From positions 1-53,184 of IMG/VR virus record IMGVR_UViG_3300043570_000610: a stretch of 53,184 nucleotides of DNA. One strand, 5' to 3'. Source of the DNA: a virus. The notes under the pieces were generated by a model. The model ran no database searches and was not told the origin of the DNA. It worked only from the letters and a program-made list of their open reading frames with translations. Numbering within the stretch: position 1 is the first letter of the stretch; every line of letters starts with the position of its first letter. Below, one piece after another: positions 34,952 through 42,462 of the stretch. Both the position numbers and the translations under genes were made by a program.

Positions 34952-37237
34952 ATGGCCAGTAACTTACAAGGACTATCAGATAGACTACAGACTGCCCCCA
35001 ATAATGGGCCAGATCCTGTTGTCGACCGTCTGGATGAGGTTATAGGTCAAGCAAAAGACATCAAAAAATTATTGAGTTCGTCTGGTTCCGGTGCGGGGAA
35101 AGAAACTCAGTTAGAAAAGATTAAGGAAACTACAAATCCTTTGTCAGTGACTACCGTTGATGGCGAAAAAGCGGCCAAGATTTTGTCCGCTGCCACAGAA
35201 AACATAAGCAAAGACTTAGAGCAGTATACAGACGAAGAGCGTAAAATGCTGACCGAACTTGTCAAAGAAATTGGCAAGTTGACCGAAAAGAACTTAGAAG
35301 GATTCAATAAAGGTATCAAAGAGGTGCTTGCTCTAGCTAAAAAGGGGCAAGCCGTTGCACAGGCTTCAGGTAATACAGACGCCGCAACTAGATTTGCGAA
35401 TGCCGGAAAGGCAGCTAAAGAGCAATATTTTCAAGCGAATGATATGGGTCTTAAAGGAAAAGAAGACACATTTAGAAATCGCTTGAAGCGTGCCGTTAGT
35501 GGCAAAGACACAACAACGGGTACTGCAATTCCAAAAGGATTTGTAAAAACTCAACTTGAAGGCGCAAAAAGAGTCTTCACCGGAAAGCCGGGCGATCTCA
35601 GATATGACCTTTTCACTTCCGATAAAAAGAAGAGAACCGAAGCTAGAGACAGTATGGGCGTGGCCCAAGAAGCGGAAAAATTAACTGATCTGACTACAGA
35701 ACAGAAGAAACTACTGGCCGATAGAGGAATAGCGCCTGCTTCTGAAAAAGATATATCATATCGTAGAGAGGGGAAACCGGTATCAAAAGATACTATCAAT
35801 CAAGAACTTCAAAAAGATTATGATGAGAAAAAGGGCGCATCGGTTATTCTACCTGATAAGCCAACCACAGGAGCAGTAGCGGCTGGTATAGAATCTAATG
35901 TAGCACAGCCAACTAGCGAACTGCAAGAAGATGCGGCTGGAATGTCAGAGAGCCCGGTTGTAGATGCTATCCAAGAAAATACGAAAAAGCTAGACGAAAT
36001 ATCTGATACATTCAAAGAAGCAAATGAATTATTCTCTGCAATAAAAGACACAATAGAAAAGATTGCTCAATCGCTTGAGAGTTCTGGTGGTTCAGACGGA
36101 TCAGGTGGCGGTGGTGGGGGAATCGATATCGATTTGCCTAGTCGCAGAAATCGTGGCGGAAATATTCCTGGTGCGCCGGATGGAAGCAAGCAGTCAAAAT
36201 CAGAAAGAGCTAGAAGTCAACCGAGAGACGCCAAGGGTAGATTTGTCAAGAAAACCCCCGATGTTCCAGCTGGTAGAAAATTCGGTAAAGGAAAAGGTAT
36301 ACTTGGCGCCCTAGCCGTTGGCGCCGGTGCTATCGGCATGGGTTCAATGATTGCTGGTAACGATAATGATGGCGGTGAAAACTTAGCTGGAAATAATGCC
36401 ACAAACATGGCAGCGAACACCGCAATGACGGCGGCCGAACTTGCACCCACAGCAAAGACGGCTGAAAAGGGTGCGGTTAAAGCAGGCGAGAAAGTTGCTG
36501 CTAAGGGTGCAGCGAAAGTAGGTACAAAAGCTGCCTCCAAGGGAGTAGCAAAAGTTGGTGCAAAAGCACTTGGCAAATCACTACTAAAGAAAATACCAGG
36601 AGTGGGTCTAATAGCCGGTGGAGTATTTGCTGCTCAAAGAGCTATGTCAGGCGACTTCGCCGGTGCAGGACTAGAGTTAGCATCTGGAGCAGCCGGAACT
36701 ATTCCTGGTGTGGGAACAGCCGCCTCTGTTGGATTAGATGCTGCACTGGCTGCTAGAGATATGGGAGCACTGGGCGGTACACCAGAAACACGTGCCGCAG
36801 AAGCCGCACAAAGTGGGCAAGCACCAAAGGCGGCAACACAACCAAAACAAACAGCTAAAGTCCAGGGTAAGCCAGGCGGTGGCATATTCAGTAAAGCAGC
36901 TGGATTTATGAAAAGAAATCCACTAATGACTGCGGCTGGTTTAGGTGGAGTCGGCCTTGCCGCTGTTGGTGCAAAGAAGGCTTACGATTACATGAGCGGT
37001 GGCGGAGAAGAAGCTAAAGTTCAATCAGGACAAAATCCTGATAGCGGCATCTTAGAAAAGGGTTCAGAACAAGCTAAAGACCAGATGAAAGTGAATGTTC
37101 CTCCTCCAACAATCATCAATCAAGGTGGCGGAGGGGGCGGTGCATCCGAAAGCTCCTCTGTACCAAATACTAAAACTTATGTTAGAGATGATGAGAGTAG
37201 TTGGATGAGATTTGCTCTAAAACGAGCAATGGCATAA
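34952..37237 (+). CDS. Tape-measure / central hub protein candidate (gp29 position)
   Basis: 761 aa. Residues 1-190 are helical and charged (KEIGKLTEKNLEGFNKGIKE). Residues about 280-400 are disordered Glu/Asp/Gly-rich sequence with a poly-Gly run. Residues about 440-700 are Ala/Gly/Lys-rich with hydrophobic segments (GILGALAVGAGAIGMGSMIA, GLIAGGVFAAQRAM), as in phage tape-measure and hub proteins that enter the host membrane. It follows the chaperone-like frameshift pair, the usual position for a tape measure, and T4 gp29 (590 aa) belongs to this cluster. Assigned by position and composition, not by a conserved motif. Confidence 0.65.
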   Translation: MASNLQGLSDRLQTAPNNGPDPVVDRLDEVIGQAKDIKKLLSSSGSGAGKETQLEKIKETTNPLSVTTVDGEKAAKILSAATENISKDLEQYTDEERKMLTELVKEIGKLTEKNLEGFNKGIKEVLALAKKGQAVAQASGNTDAATRFANAGKAAKEQYFQANDMGLKGKEDTFRNRLKRAVSGKDTTTGTAIPKGFVKTQLEGAKRVFTGKPGDLRYDLFTSDKKKRTEARDSMGVAQEAEKLTDLTTEQKKLLADRGIAPASEKDISYRREGKPVSKDTINQELQKDYDEKKGASVILPDKPTTGAVAAGIESNVAQPTSELQEDAAGMSESPVVDAIQENTKKLDEISDTFKEANELFSAIKDTIEKIAQSLESSGGSDGSGGGGGGIDIDLPSRRNRGGNIPGAPDGSKQSKSERARSQPRDAKGRFVKKTPDVPAGRKFGKGKGILGALAVGAGAIGMGSMIAGNDNDGGENLAGNNATNMAANTAMTAAELAPTAKTAEKGAVKAGEKVAAKGAAKVGTKAASKGVAKVGAKALGKSLLKKIPGVGLIAGGVFAAQRAMSGDFAGAGLELASGAAGTIPGVGTAASVGLDAALAARDMGALGGTPETRAAEAAQSGQAPKAATQPKQTAKVQGKPGGGIFSKAAGFMKRNPLMTAAGLGGVGLAAVGAKKAYDYMSGGGEEAKVQSGQNPDSGILEKGSEQAKDQMKVNVPPPTIINQGGGGGGASESSSVPNTKTYVRDDESSWMRFALKRAMA

Positions 37238-37238
37238 A

Positions 37239-37266
37239 AAAGGGGCGCTTAGAGCGCCCCTTTCTC
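37239..37266. terminator. Bidirectional intrinsic terminator
   Basis: GGGGCGCT (37242-37249), loop TAG, AGCGCCCC (37253-37260): a perfect 8-bp GC-rich stem flanked by AAAAAA on the left and TTT...TTTT on the right. It sits exactly between the convergent stops of the tape-measure candidate (37237) and gp32 (37269), so it can end transcripts from both strands. Confidence 0.9.
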
Positions 37267-37268
37267 TT

Positions 37269-38186
37269 TTAGTCGTCCGCAAGACTTGCGAAGTAACTCA
37301 TATTATCATCACTCTTTTCATCATTCCAAGGCGGAGTTTCTTCGGTTGCCTTAGCAGCCGTCTTCATCTTGGTTTCAACGAAGAGTTCATCTTCTGCATC
37401 AAGCGGATTTACCTTCTCTGCGGTGGGCACACGGGTACCACTACCTAGAACAGTATTCAGCTTGGCTTTGAGTTCGTCATAAGACTTGAAGTTCGAAGGA
37501 TCGAGAAAGGCAGCAAGTGAATGCGTCTGCTTCCAGACTGCTTCCAGCTTATCCTCATTTTCATCAAGTGGCGTATTACCATCAAATTCTGACTTATCGT
37601 AGTTACGATAGCCTTCTACCTGACGAATACGGAGCTTGAAGTTAGCGCCTTCCCAAAGATCAAACGGATTAACCGGCTTTTCATCTTCAAAGGTAGGCTG
37701 CATTACGTCCTTGATCTTGTCAAAAATCTTCTTACCAAACTTATAGAGAAAGACCTTACCCTCGTTTTCAGGATTAGCGGGATCCTTGATCACAAGAACG
37801 TTAGAGATATACGACAAGCGGCGCTTCTGCTTACGAGCGATTTCCTTGTTGGCTTCGACACCCGAATTCCAGAGTTCTGAATTGAGTTCGCCAAGAGGGT
37901 CTGGCTTGTTAATAGTGGTCAACGAATTTTCGATATACCACTTACCAGTCGGGCCCTGGAAGCCGTGATCATACACACGAACCCAAGGAAGTTCTTCGCC
38001 TGGAGGAGCAGGAAGAAAACGAAGAACAGCCTGACCATTGCCAGCCTTATCTACAGAAGGCTTCCAGAGGCGATCATCGTCGCCGCGCTTTTCGTTTGTG
38101 GGATTTGCAATCTTTTCGACTTCTTTCATAAGTGAGTCGAAGTTGCCACGGTTCTTACGGAGTTCCGAGAGAGAATTAAAAGACAT
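37269..38186 (-). CDS. 32: Single-stranded DNA-binding protein gp32
   Basis: 305 aa (T4 gp32: 301). AGNGQAVLRFLPAPPGEELP, HGFQGPTGKWYIEN, then NVLVIKDPANPENEGKVFLY with FGKKIFDKI and LWEGANFKLRIRQVEGYRNY match T4 gp32 closely. It has an acidic C-terminal tail (DDEKSDDNMSYFASLADD-like) for partner binding. The zinc ligands of T4 (H64, C77, C87, C90) are mostly missing: the His in HGF stays, but no Cys occurs in the SLTTINKPDPLGEL region. It is essential for replication, recombination and repair. AAGGAA precedes the ATG. It is the last gene of the 59-55aa-32 run and ends at the bidirectional terminator. Confidence 0.95.
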   Translation of the reverse strand: MSFNSLSELRKNRGNFDSLMKEVEKIANPTNEKRGDDDRLWKPSVDKAGNGQAVLRFLPAPPGEELPWVRVYDHGFQGPTGKWYIENSLTTINKPDPLGELNSELWNSGVEANKEIARKQKRRLSYISNVLVIKDPANPENEGKVFLYKFGKKIFDKIKDVMQPTFEDEKPVNPFDLWEGANFKLRIRQVEGYRNYDKSEFDGNTPLDENEDKLEAVWKQTHSLAAFLDPSNFKSYDELKAKLNTVLGSGTRVPTAEKVNPLDAEDELFVETKMKTAAKATEETPPWNDEKSDDNMSYFASLADD

Positions 38187-38227
38187 ATTTGTATTCCTTA
38201 TTTTGCGCTGTATTGCGTTGTATTGCG

Positions 38228-38395
38228 TTAATATTTGCGTTGTGTATCATAATCATCGTAGTCGTCAAAATCTTCTTCTTGACTACCAGAGTATTTATAC
38301 GGGTTTTTGCGGTGCTTGTTGGATTTGTCCACACCTTTACGAACTTCTTTGACACGAGGTTCGTAATCGAAGTCTCTACGCTTAGAATGACTCAT
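38228..38395 (-). CDS. 55-aa charged protein between gp59 and gp32
   Basis: The start ATG at 38395 follows the gp59 stop with no gap (TAAATG), and the frame is open for 55 residues. The N-terminal half is basic (MSHSKRRDFDYEPRVKEVRK) and the C-terminal half acidic (SQEEDFDDYDDYDTQRKY). Translational coupling to gp59 and the strong charge segregation support a real gene. It could bind DNA or a replication protein, and an acidic tail mimicking that of gp32 is a possibility. No known family recognised. Confidence 0.65.
   Translation of the reverse strand: MSHSKRRDFDYEPRVKEVRKGVDKSNKHRKNPYKYSGSQEEDFDDYDDYDTQRKY
38292..38299 (-). promoter_or_regulatory. Candidate T4-type late promoter ahead of gp32
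   Basis: Exact TATAAATA on the - strand inside the 55-aa gene (it encodes part of PYKYS), about 105 bases upstream of the gp32 ATG at 38186. T4 gene 32 is also transcribed from a late promoter, so this placement is sensible, but it overlaps coding sequence. Confidence 0.45.
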
Positions 38396-38986
38396 TTAAT
38401 AGACCACTTGGCCTTTCTCCTTGATCCATAGTTGAGAGAATTTGTCTTTGTCAAACTTAACAAAGACACGATACTTTGTTATCAAACGAGATACATCTTT
38501 CCATATAAAATCATTTGCTAACACAGTATTATTACTATACACAAAATTGAACAATTTGTCAAGAATAATTAGGGTTTCAAGACTAATTTTTTTACCAAGG
38601 TATAGTTTTAATGCTAAGGGATGTTGACCATCACTAATCAATGGATCAACATTTACTTTTTCAGCCTCTAATATCAGAGTAGAGATGTCTTGTGTGAACA
38701 GATATGTCAACTTCTCTTTTCTAGCCTTCCAGTCCCGATACACGTTATCGCTTTCGGCATCGAAAAGACCGTTATGTCCATTGACAAAGTTAGCAACGAA
38801 ATAATCTACCATCTCAGTAAAGGTAAATCGTTTGGCTAACTTGCGAAACAACAGAACATCCTTACGTTTAAGGAATGTTTCTCTCTTACATCTAACGCCC
38901 GATTTCGTTTTTGTGATATCGTAATCATCAGAAGTAAAATGAAGTTTGAGTGACATGTAGACACGATAAACTTCGAAAGAATCCAT
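38396..38986 (-). CDS. 59: gp59, loader of the gp41 replicative helicase
   Basis: 196 aa (T4 gp59: 217). VYRVYMSLKLHFTSDDYDIT, then KRKDVLLFRKLAKRFTFTEM with a VDYFVANFV segment, and LALKLYLGKKISLETLIILD with KLFNFV agree in order with T4 gp59 (VYKLYLMIKQHMNGKYDVIKY..., YFFQKLSEKYKLKELALIFISNLV..., FKLLQSNIISFETFILLDSFLNI). The all-helical protein loads gp41 onto gp32-coated DNA and coordinates fork assembly. It lies between gp33 and gp32, the same neighbourhood as in T4. It overlaps the gp33 stop by one base. Confidence 0.88.
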   Translation of the reverse strand: MDSFEVYRVYMSLKLHFTSDDYDITKTKSGVRCKRETFLKRKDVLLFRKLAKRFTFTEMVDYFVANFVNGHNGLFDAESDNVYRDWKARKEKLTYLFTQDISTLILEAEKVNVDPLISDGQHPLALKLYLGKKISLETLIILDKLFNFVYSNNTVLANDFIWKDVSRLITKYRVFVKFDKDKFSQLWIKEKGQVVY

Positions 38987-39261
38987 TAGAAGGGTAGCTT
39001 TCCATCCTTGCGCTTCAACATATTTAGTTCTTCTGCTTCCGCACGAATCTTTTCTTTGAGTGAAGTAGTTAACAGAACAGATGCTGATTCCATTTCTATA
39101 TCATTCTTTACGCAATAATCAACTAGCAAGTCCATACACTGTAGACCTGTTGTCGATGCTTGCTTCTCAATAAATTGAGAAAACTCAGTAGAAGTTCTAA
39201 ACTTCTTCGTAATCAGAAATTCGTTGCTGACTTCATCTACCACTTGAAAATCCTCGACCAT
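38986..39261 (-). CDS. 33: Late-transcription coactivator gp33
   Basis: About 91 aa from ATG 39261; a GTG at 39276 would add five residues. FSQFIEKQASTTGLQCMDLL, then VDYCVKNDIEMESASVLLTT, and SLKEKIRAEAEELNML resemble gp33 of T4-like phages, in particular the C-terminal LKEKI...EA...NLL stretch. gp33 binds host RNA polymerase and the gp45 clamp so that gp55 can use TATAAATA promoters. It overlaps the end of the upstream DNA methyltransferase gene. The presence of exact late octamers elsewhere in the window fits this function. Confidence 0.82.
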   Translation of the reverse strand: MVEDFQVVDEVSNEFLITKKFRTSTEFSQFIEKQASTTGLQCMDLLVDYCVKNDIEMESASVLLTTSLKEKIRAEAEELNMLKRKDGKLPF

Positions 39262-39778
39262 AAAATTGTGTTCCACTCATTTCATTTTTATCAAAAAGAT
39301 ACCAACAAGCATTGTCCTTGCCAGTAAACTTACTATCTTCAATCCACTTTACTCTACCTATGGCCACAACCTTACTACAATATTGTAGATAGGGTATTGC
39401 TTGTTTAGTATGCATCCAATCAGCATCAAAGAGAAGCCACGTAGGACGAATACTAGCAAACCTATCAATCAATGGATGTAGTATCCATCTAGACCAAGGG
39501 GGATTAGTTATAATATACTCGGTATTTGCGGGAATGTCAACAGTTAATGCATCATATTTTTCAATAAAAGTGTCTTTGGGATCGAGATCAGAAACCAAAG
39601 TAGCTACTGCATTACTGTCTGTTAAGGTGTCGATATGCCTACAGAGTCTACCGTCGCCGGCACAAGGCTCAGCGAAGGTAAACTCCGAGGGAAGAAAGGG
39701 TAAGAGAGGCTTTACTGCATCCAACGGAGTCGGATAGAAGTCGTTCTTACGATGTTCAAAGTTGCTTCTCTTACCCAT
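39233..39778 (-). CDS. Orphan DNA methyltransferase (NPPW type)
   Basis: 181 aa. NDFYPTPLDAVKPLLPFL, FAEPCAGDGRLCRHID (motif I, residues about 36-45) and YIITNPPWSRW (motif IV, N92-W95) define an N6-adenine-type DNA methyltransferase. The small size and missing obvious specificity domain are typical of stand-alone phage enzymes. No cognate restriction gene is visible. Likely roles are protection from host restriction or epigenetic control of phage genes; the recognition sequence cannot be predicted. It lies immediately upstream of gp33 and overlaps it by 29 bases. Confidence 0.8.
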   Translation of the reverse strand: MGKRSNFEHRKNDFYPTPLDAVKPLLPFLPSEFTFAEPCAGDGRLCRHIDTLTDSNAVATLVSDLDPKDTFIEKYDALTVDIPANTEYIITNPPWSRWILHPLIDRFASIRPTWLLFDADWMHTKQAIPYLQYCSKVVAIGRVKWIEDSKFTGKDNACWYLFDKNEMSGTQFYGRGFSSGR

Positions 39779-39781
39779 TCA

Positions 39782-40387
39782 TTATCCTGCATAAAATATA
39801 TGATCACCAATTTTAGCTACTCTACGAAGATTCCAACCTGGATTTACATAGTCGGCATGGTAGAATAGAACATTTTTTCCTAATACGCCATGATTAGCCC
39901 CTGCGAACAATACCTTCTCAGCCACTCTTTTGGCTTGTGCGTATTGTTGCGCACTGCGCACACTCTTCTTTCCTTCGCACACCCACGAGAACTGACACAC
40001 ACGTTTTGTTCTCTGGTATACAACGGAGCATACAGATTTAGGAAACTTGGGGCTATTTACCCTATTGATAGTAACGGCCGCGACGGCCAATTTGCCTTGT
40101 GTAGACTGGTTACCAGCCTCATAATAGATGTTGTCTGCGAGACACTTCAATTCTCTATTATTTGCCAGACGAATATTTTGTGTCTGGATTCTTTGTTGTG
40201 TTACTTTACGTTGTTGTTCTTGGGCATCTTCTTTGATACCCTGGATTACTTCTCCGACGCCGAGGGAATATTCCCTTGCTTCTCTTTCGATGGCAGTTTC
40301 AGCATATGAATTAATTCCATATAAACTATAACTTAATAGTGTAATAATCGAAAGAAACTTGAAAAACTTCTTATTAAAGGAAGTCAT
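39782..40387 (-). CDS. SleB-type cell wall hydrolase with signal peptide
   Basis: 201 aa. The N-terminus has a basic start, a hydrophobic core (FFKFLSIITLLSYSLY) and a SYA-E site near residue 29, so export by Sec is likely. Residues about 30-75 are a helical linker. The catalytic domain contains LADNIYYEAGNQSTQGKLAV with E90, AAVTINRV, VCSVVYQ, CQFSW and FYHADYVNPGW, as in SleB/CwlJ hydrolases (lytic transglycosylase-like). This is the best candidate for the endolysin. Secretion by signal peptide would reduce dependence on a large-hole holin, and no holin was recognised nearby. GGAAATAAG precedes the ATG. Confidence 0.85.
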   Translation of the reverse strand: MTSFNKKFFKFLSIITLLSYSLYGINSYAETAIEREAREYSLGVGEVIQGIKEDAQEQQRKVTQQRIQTQNIRLANNRELKCLADNIYYEAGNQSTQGKLAVAAVTINRVNSPKFPKSVCSVVYQRTKRVCQFSWVCEGKKSVRSAQQYAQAKRVAEKVLFAGANHGVLGKNVLFYHADYVNPGWNLRRVAKIGDHIFYAG

Positions 40388-40446
40388 CTTATTTCCATTT
40401 TTTTGTTATACTTGAGAGGGTATTAACCAGTGACTCCCCACACTGA

Positions 40447-40460
40447 TTGTCCGAAGACAA
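40447..40460 (-). other. TTCG tetraloop hairpin after the terminator
   Basis: On the - strand TTGTC-TTCG-GACAA, a 5-bp stem with the extra-stable cUUCGg loop, overlaps the T-run of the tmRNA terminator. It may stabilise the 5' end of the SleB message or back up termination. Confidence 0.5.
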
Positions 40461-40482
40461 AAAATGACCCATTAATGGGTCA
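40459..40482 (-). terminator. Intrinsic terminator downstream of tmRNA
   Basis: TGACCCATTAATGGGTCA (40465-40482) is a perfect 18-base palindrome followed on the - strand by TTTTTT. It lies after the tmRNA gene and before the SleB gene, so it should end the tmRNA precursor. Confidence 0.85.
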
Positions 40483-40533
40483 TACAACTATTTAGCATTC
40501 ATAGGTTCTTACATCACTCATTTCATCGTATAT

Positions 40534-40847
40534 ACAGAACAGGTAATAGTTTTATTCTGTTTCGAGGGAAAACTATCAAAAACCCAATGAGATTATGCGG
40601 CTAGCGCATATCCTGCAAAGGCAACGTTATCGTTTGCATTTACGTTTTGTGGCACTTTGCCAAGCAATCAGTCTCGAACCGCCCTATTACACGAAAATCG
40701 ATATCCAGGTCACCCCCATCAACTACCAAGTGCCGAATTACATACGCAATTCCCGTGCCAAGCAAACTAAACACTTGATAGATGGTGGAGGTGCGGGGAG
40801 TCGAACCCCGGTCTTTCCGCCTTTATTGTTGATTGTCAACAACTGAT
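40534..40847 (-). ncRNA. ssrA: Permuted two-piece tmRNA
   Basis: On the - strand the acceptor piece comes first: CGGGG-TTCGACT-CCCCG T arm, then CACCTCC-ACCA ending at 40783. A 65-base spacer follows (40782-40718) whose ends pair (CTATCAAGTG with CACTTGGTAG). Next is the coding piece from 40717: GGGGGTG pairs with CACCTCC, leaving a G3-U70 wobble, the alanine identity element. ACCTGG-type D-loop sequence, a PK1-like stem (TTGGCAAAGTGCC) and the resume region AAACGTAAAT precede the tag (40637-40596) ANDNVAFAGYALAA with stop TAA. TTTTCG in the coding piece pairs with CGGAAA of the acceptor piece. tmRNA rescues stalled ribosomes and tags proteins for proteolysis. Permutation is typical of alphaproteobacteria. 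The 5' and 3' limits are approximate. Confidence 0.93.
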
Positions 40848-40853
40848 AATCTA

Positions 40854-40882
40854 TATATAAGACATAAGTCCTTATTTGTCAA
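40854..40882 (-). promoter_or_regulatory. Sigma70-type promoter for tmRNA
   Basis: TTGACA (40882-40877), 17-base spacer, TATATA (40859-40854) on the - strand, giving a start near 40847, right at the acceptor piece. The -35 box overlaps the end of the exonuclease gene. It is not a T4-late-type promoter. Confidence 0.75.
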
Positions 40883-41540
40883 TACCTTTTTCAAACAAAT
40901 CGCGAGTTTCAATAAGTTTTTTAGCCCAGTTGTCACGCTTTTCTATGAACACCTGAGGCTCGTCACCGTCTACGGCAATCAAGATGATGAGATAGGGAAC
41001 AGGAATACCAGTCCGTTCTTCATACATGATTGCATATGCAGCGGTCTGCATAAAGTAGGAACTGATATATTCCTTCTTCTTGGGCCGATTGGAAGTCTTA
41101 AAGTCGATTACAGCCCGAGTACCGTTGTATTCACCGATACAGTCAACACGACCAGCCATACGTAAGAAGTCGCTGTATAATGCCAGCTCTTGGCAATGAA
41201 TGTTATCGATAGGCTCAAGAATTGACTTAAACTTAGTGAACATTTCCCTGTCGAGCAAGGACGCTTTTACACCATCAAAATCAACTTCTTCATTCTTTAG
41301 ATATGCTTCGGTAAGTGTGTGGATTTTAGTACCACGAGTAGAAGCCTGCTTAGAAATACGATTGGCTTCTTCTTCCCCGACACGCTCACGCCACTTGTTG
41401 ATTGAGTCTTTGTTTAAGACCCCTAGAACGGTGGTAGCAGAGGGATATCCAACACCTGCGGCATTGACGTAAACTCTGCTACCATCTTCTCTTGTTTCAT
41501 CTTGGGCGAAATCAGTATAATCATAGATTGTTTTGAACAT
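40872..41540 (-). CDS. PD-(D/E)XK exonuclease, RecB-like
   Basis: 222 aa. RGTKIHTLTEAYL (residues about 69-82) is the G-x-x-x-H helix of RecB/Cas4/MGME1-type nucleases. E118 in QELALYSDFLRMAGRVDCIG, D133, and D146-F-K148 in AVIDFKTS form the PD-(D/E)XK metal site, followed by SYFMQTAAYA, the usual QxxxY helix. It probably processes DNA ends during recombination, replication or host DNA degradation. It lies downstream of PhoH, and its end contains the -35 box of the tmRNA promoter. Confidence 0.85.
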   Translation of the reverse strand: MFKTIYDYTDFAQDETREDGSRVYVNAAGVGYPSATTVLGVLNKDSINKWRERVGEEEANRISKQASTRGTKIHTLTEAYLKNEEVDFDGVKASLLDREMFTKFKSILEPIDNIHCQELALYSDFLRMAGRVDCIGEYNGTRAVIDFKTSNRPKKKEYISSYFMQTAAYAIMYEERTGIPVPYLIILIAVDGDEPQVFIEKRDNWAKKLIETRDLFEKGIDK

Positions 41541-41579
41541 ATACTCTTATAACATGATTCTCATAGTTTGTCAAGTCTT

Positions 41580-42335
41580 TTATGCGTATCTCTCCTCATA
41601 TTCTAGTCTGGCTAGAATATATTCCTTAACCAATTTGGACCTTACTATATCATGAACAGTAAACTCTAGTGTTTTGAACGAAGGCATTAGTTCTGCGATA
41701 GCGATAAACTTTTGAAGTCCCGACATATCGTTCTTTTTATATAAATCAGTTTGACGGAAATCTCCGCAAAAGATGATCTTTGAGTTTCTGCCAATTCGGG
41801 TCATAATCGAATTGAGTTCCATATCCGTCATATTCTGACATTCATCAACAATGACGATGGAATTATCTAGAGTGATACCACGAACAAACGAGGTGATCAT
41901 AAAGTTCACCGACTTTTGTTCTTGCAATCGCTGAAATGGCTGGATATGATTAAACAAATCCTCGCAGATTTCTACATAAGGTAACTGATAAACTTCTGTC
42001 TTTTCTTTTTCATCACCCGGTAGGTGACCAATTTCTCTTGATGGAACAGCAGAGCGGACTATTACTACTCGCTCAAATACTGTTTCTGGATCTAGTGCTT
42101 CTTCTAGTGCCTTAAAAAGCGCGATGTAGGTTTTCCCTGTTCCTGCTACACCGTGTAATAAAATTGCTGGGGACTGTTGGTCGTAAAGTTCAAAAAATCG
42201 TCTCTGATTAAAGTTTTTTGGTTGAATATTTTTTAGGTCTTCGTATTTTACTTTGCATAGCTTACTCTTCTCTAAGGTTACAGGAGCATCGTTATTTGAG
42301 ACAACTTGTAATGGGATTTGTTTTTTTCTTGCCAT
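41580..42335 (-). CDS. phoH: PhoH-like P-loop ATPase
   Basis: 251 aa. A Walker A LLHGVAGTGKTYIAL (residues about 58-72), VVIVRSAVPSREIGHLPGD, Walker B IVIVDECQNMTD (about 160-170) and IFCGDFRQTDL define a PhoH protein, common in marine phages as an auxiliary gene and proposed to be an RNA helicase/ATPase. AAAGGA precedes the ATG. An intrinsic terminator ends 30 bases upstream, so it needs readthrough or a promoter in a very short space (see findings). Confidence 0.93.
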   Translation of the reverse strand: MARKKQIPLQVVSNNDAPVTLEKSKLCKVKYEDLKNIQPKNFNQRRFFELYDQQSPAILLHGVAGTGKTYIALFKALEEALDPETVFERVVIVRSAVPSREIGHLPGDEKEKTEVYQLPYVEICEDLFNHIQPFQRLQEQKSVNFMITSFVRGITLDNSIVIVDECQNMTDMELNSIMTRIGRNSKIIFCGDFRQTDLYKKNDMSGLQKFIAIAELMPSFKTLEFTVHDIVRSKLVKEYILARLEYEERYA

Positions 42336-42364
42336 GACAGTCCTTTAGGGGGTTTGAGTTGATA

Positions 42365-42397
42365 CAAAAAAGGCGACCCTGCTATTGCAGAGTCGCC
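42365..42397 (-). terminator. Intrinsic terminator ending the radical SAM operon
   Basis: On the - strand GGCGACTCTGC (42397-42387), loop AATA, GCAGGGTCGCC (42382-42372), 11 pairs with one G-T, followed by TTTTTTG. It lies between the 182-aa gene and PhoH. Confidence 0.85.
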
Positions 42398-42462
42398 GAG
42401 TGCCAAGGGAGGCACGATAGCTGGAGGAGGTGAGATCGGTATAACTGTCTTCATGTAGTTAT

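Noticed and set aside
38200-38245. Short direct repeats (TATTGCGTTG / TATTGCGTTA) before gp32
   Set aside because: Only two to four imperfect 10-base copies; too short to call an operator, though a gp32 self-binding leader site cannot be excluded.
40783-40830. A tRNA gene suggested by the TTCGACT loop and ACCA end
   Set aside because: No anticodon stem or 5' half lies in the expected place; the 5' acceptor strand is 66 bases downstream in the permuted coding piece, which identifies tmRNA.
40595-40846. 83-aa + strand ORF over the tmRNA
   Set aside because: It covers the tmRNA in antisense; the conserved RNA pairing explains this sequence better.
42278-42454. Proline-rich 58-aa ORF (minus strand) upstream of and overlapping phoH
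   Set aside because: It runs through an intrinsic terminator hairpin and into the phoH coding start with no clear ribosome-binding site; kept only as a possible leader frame in the findings.
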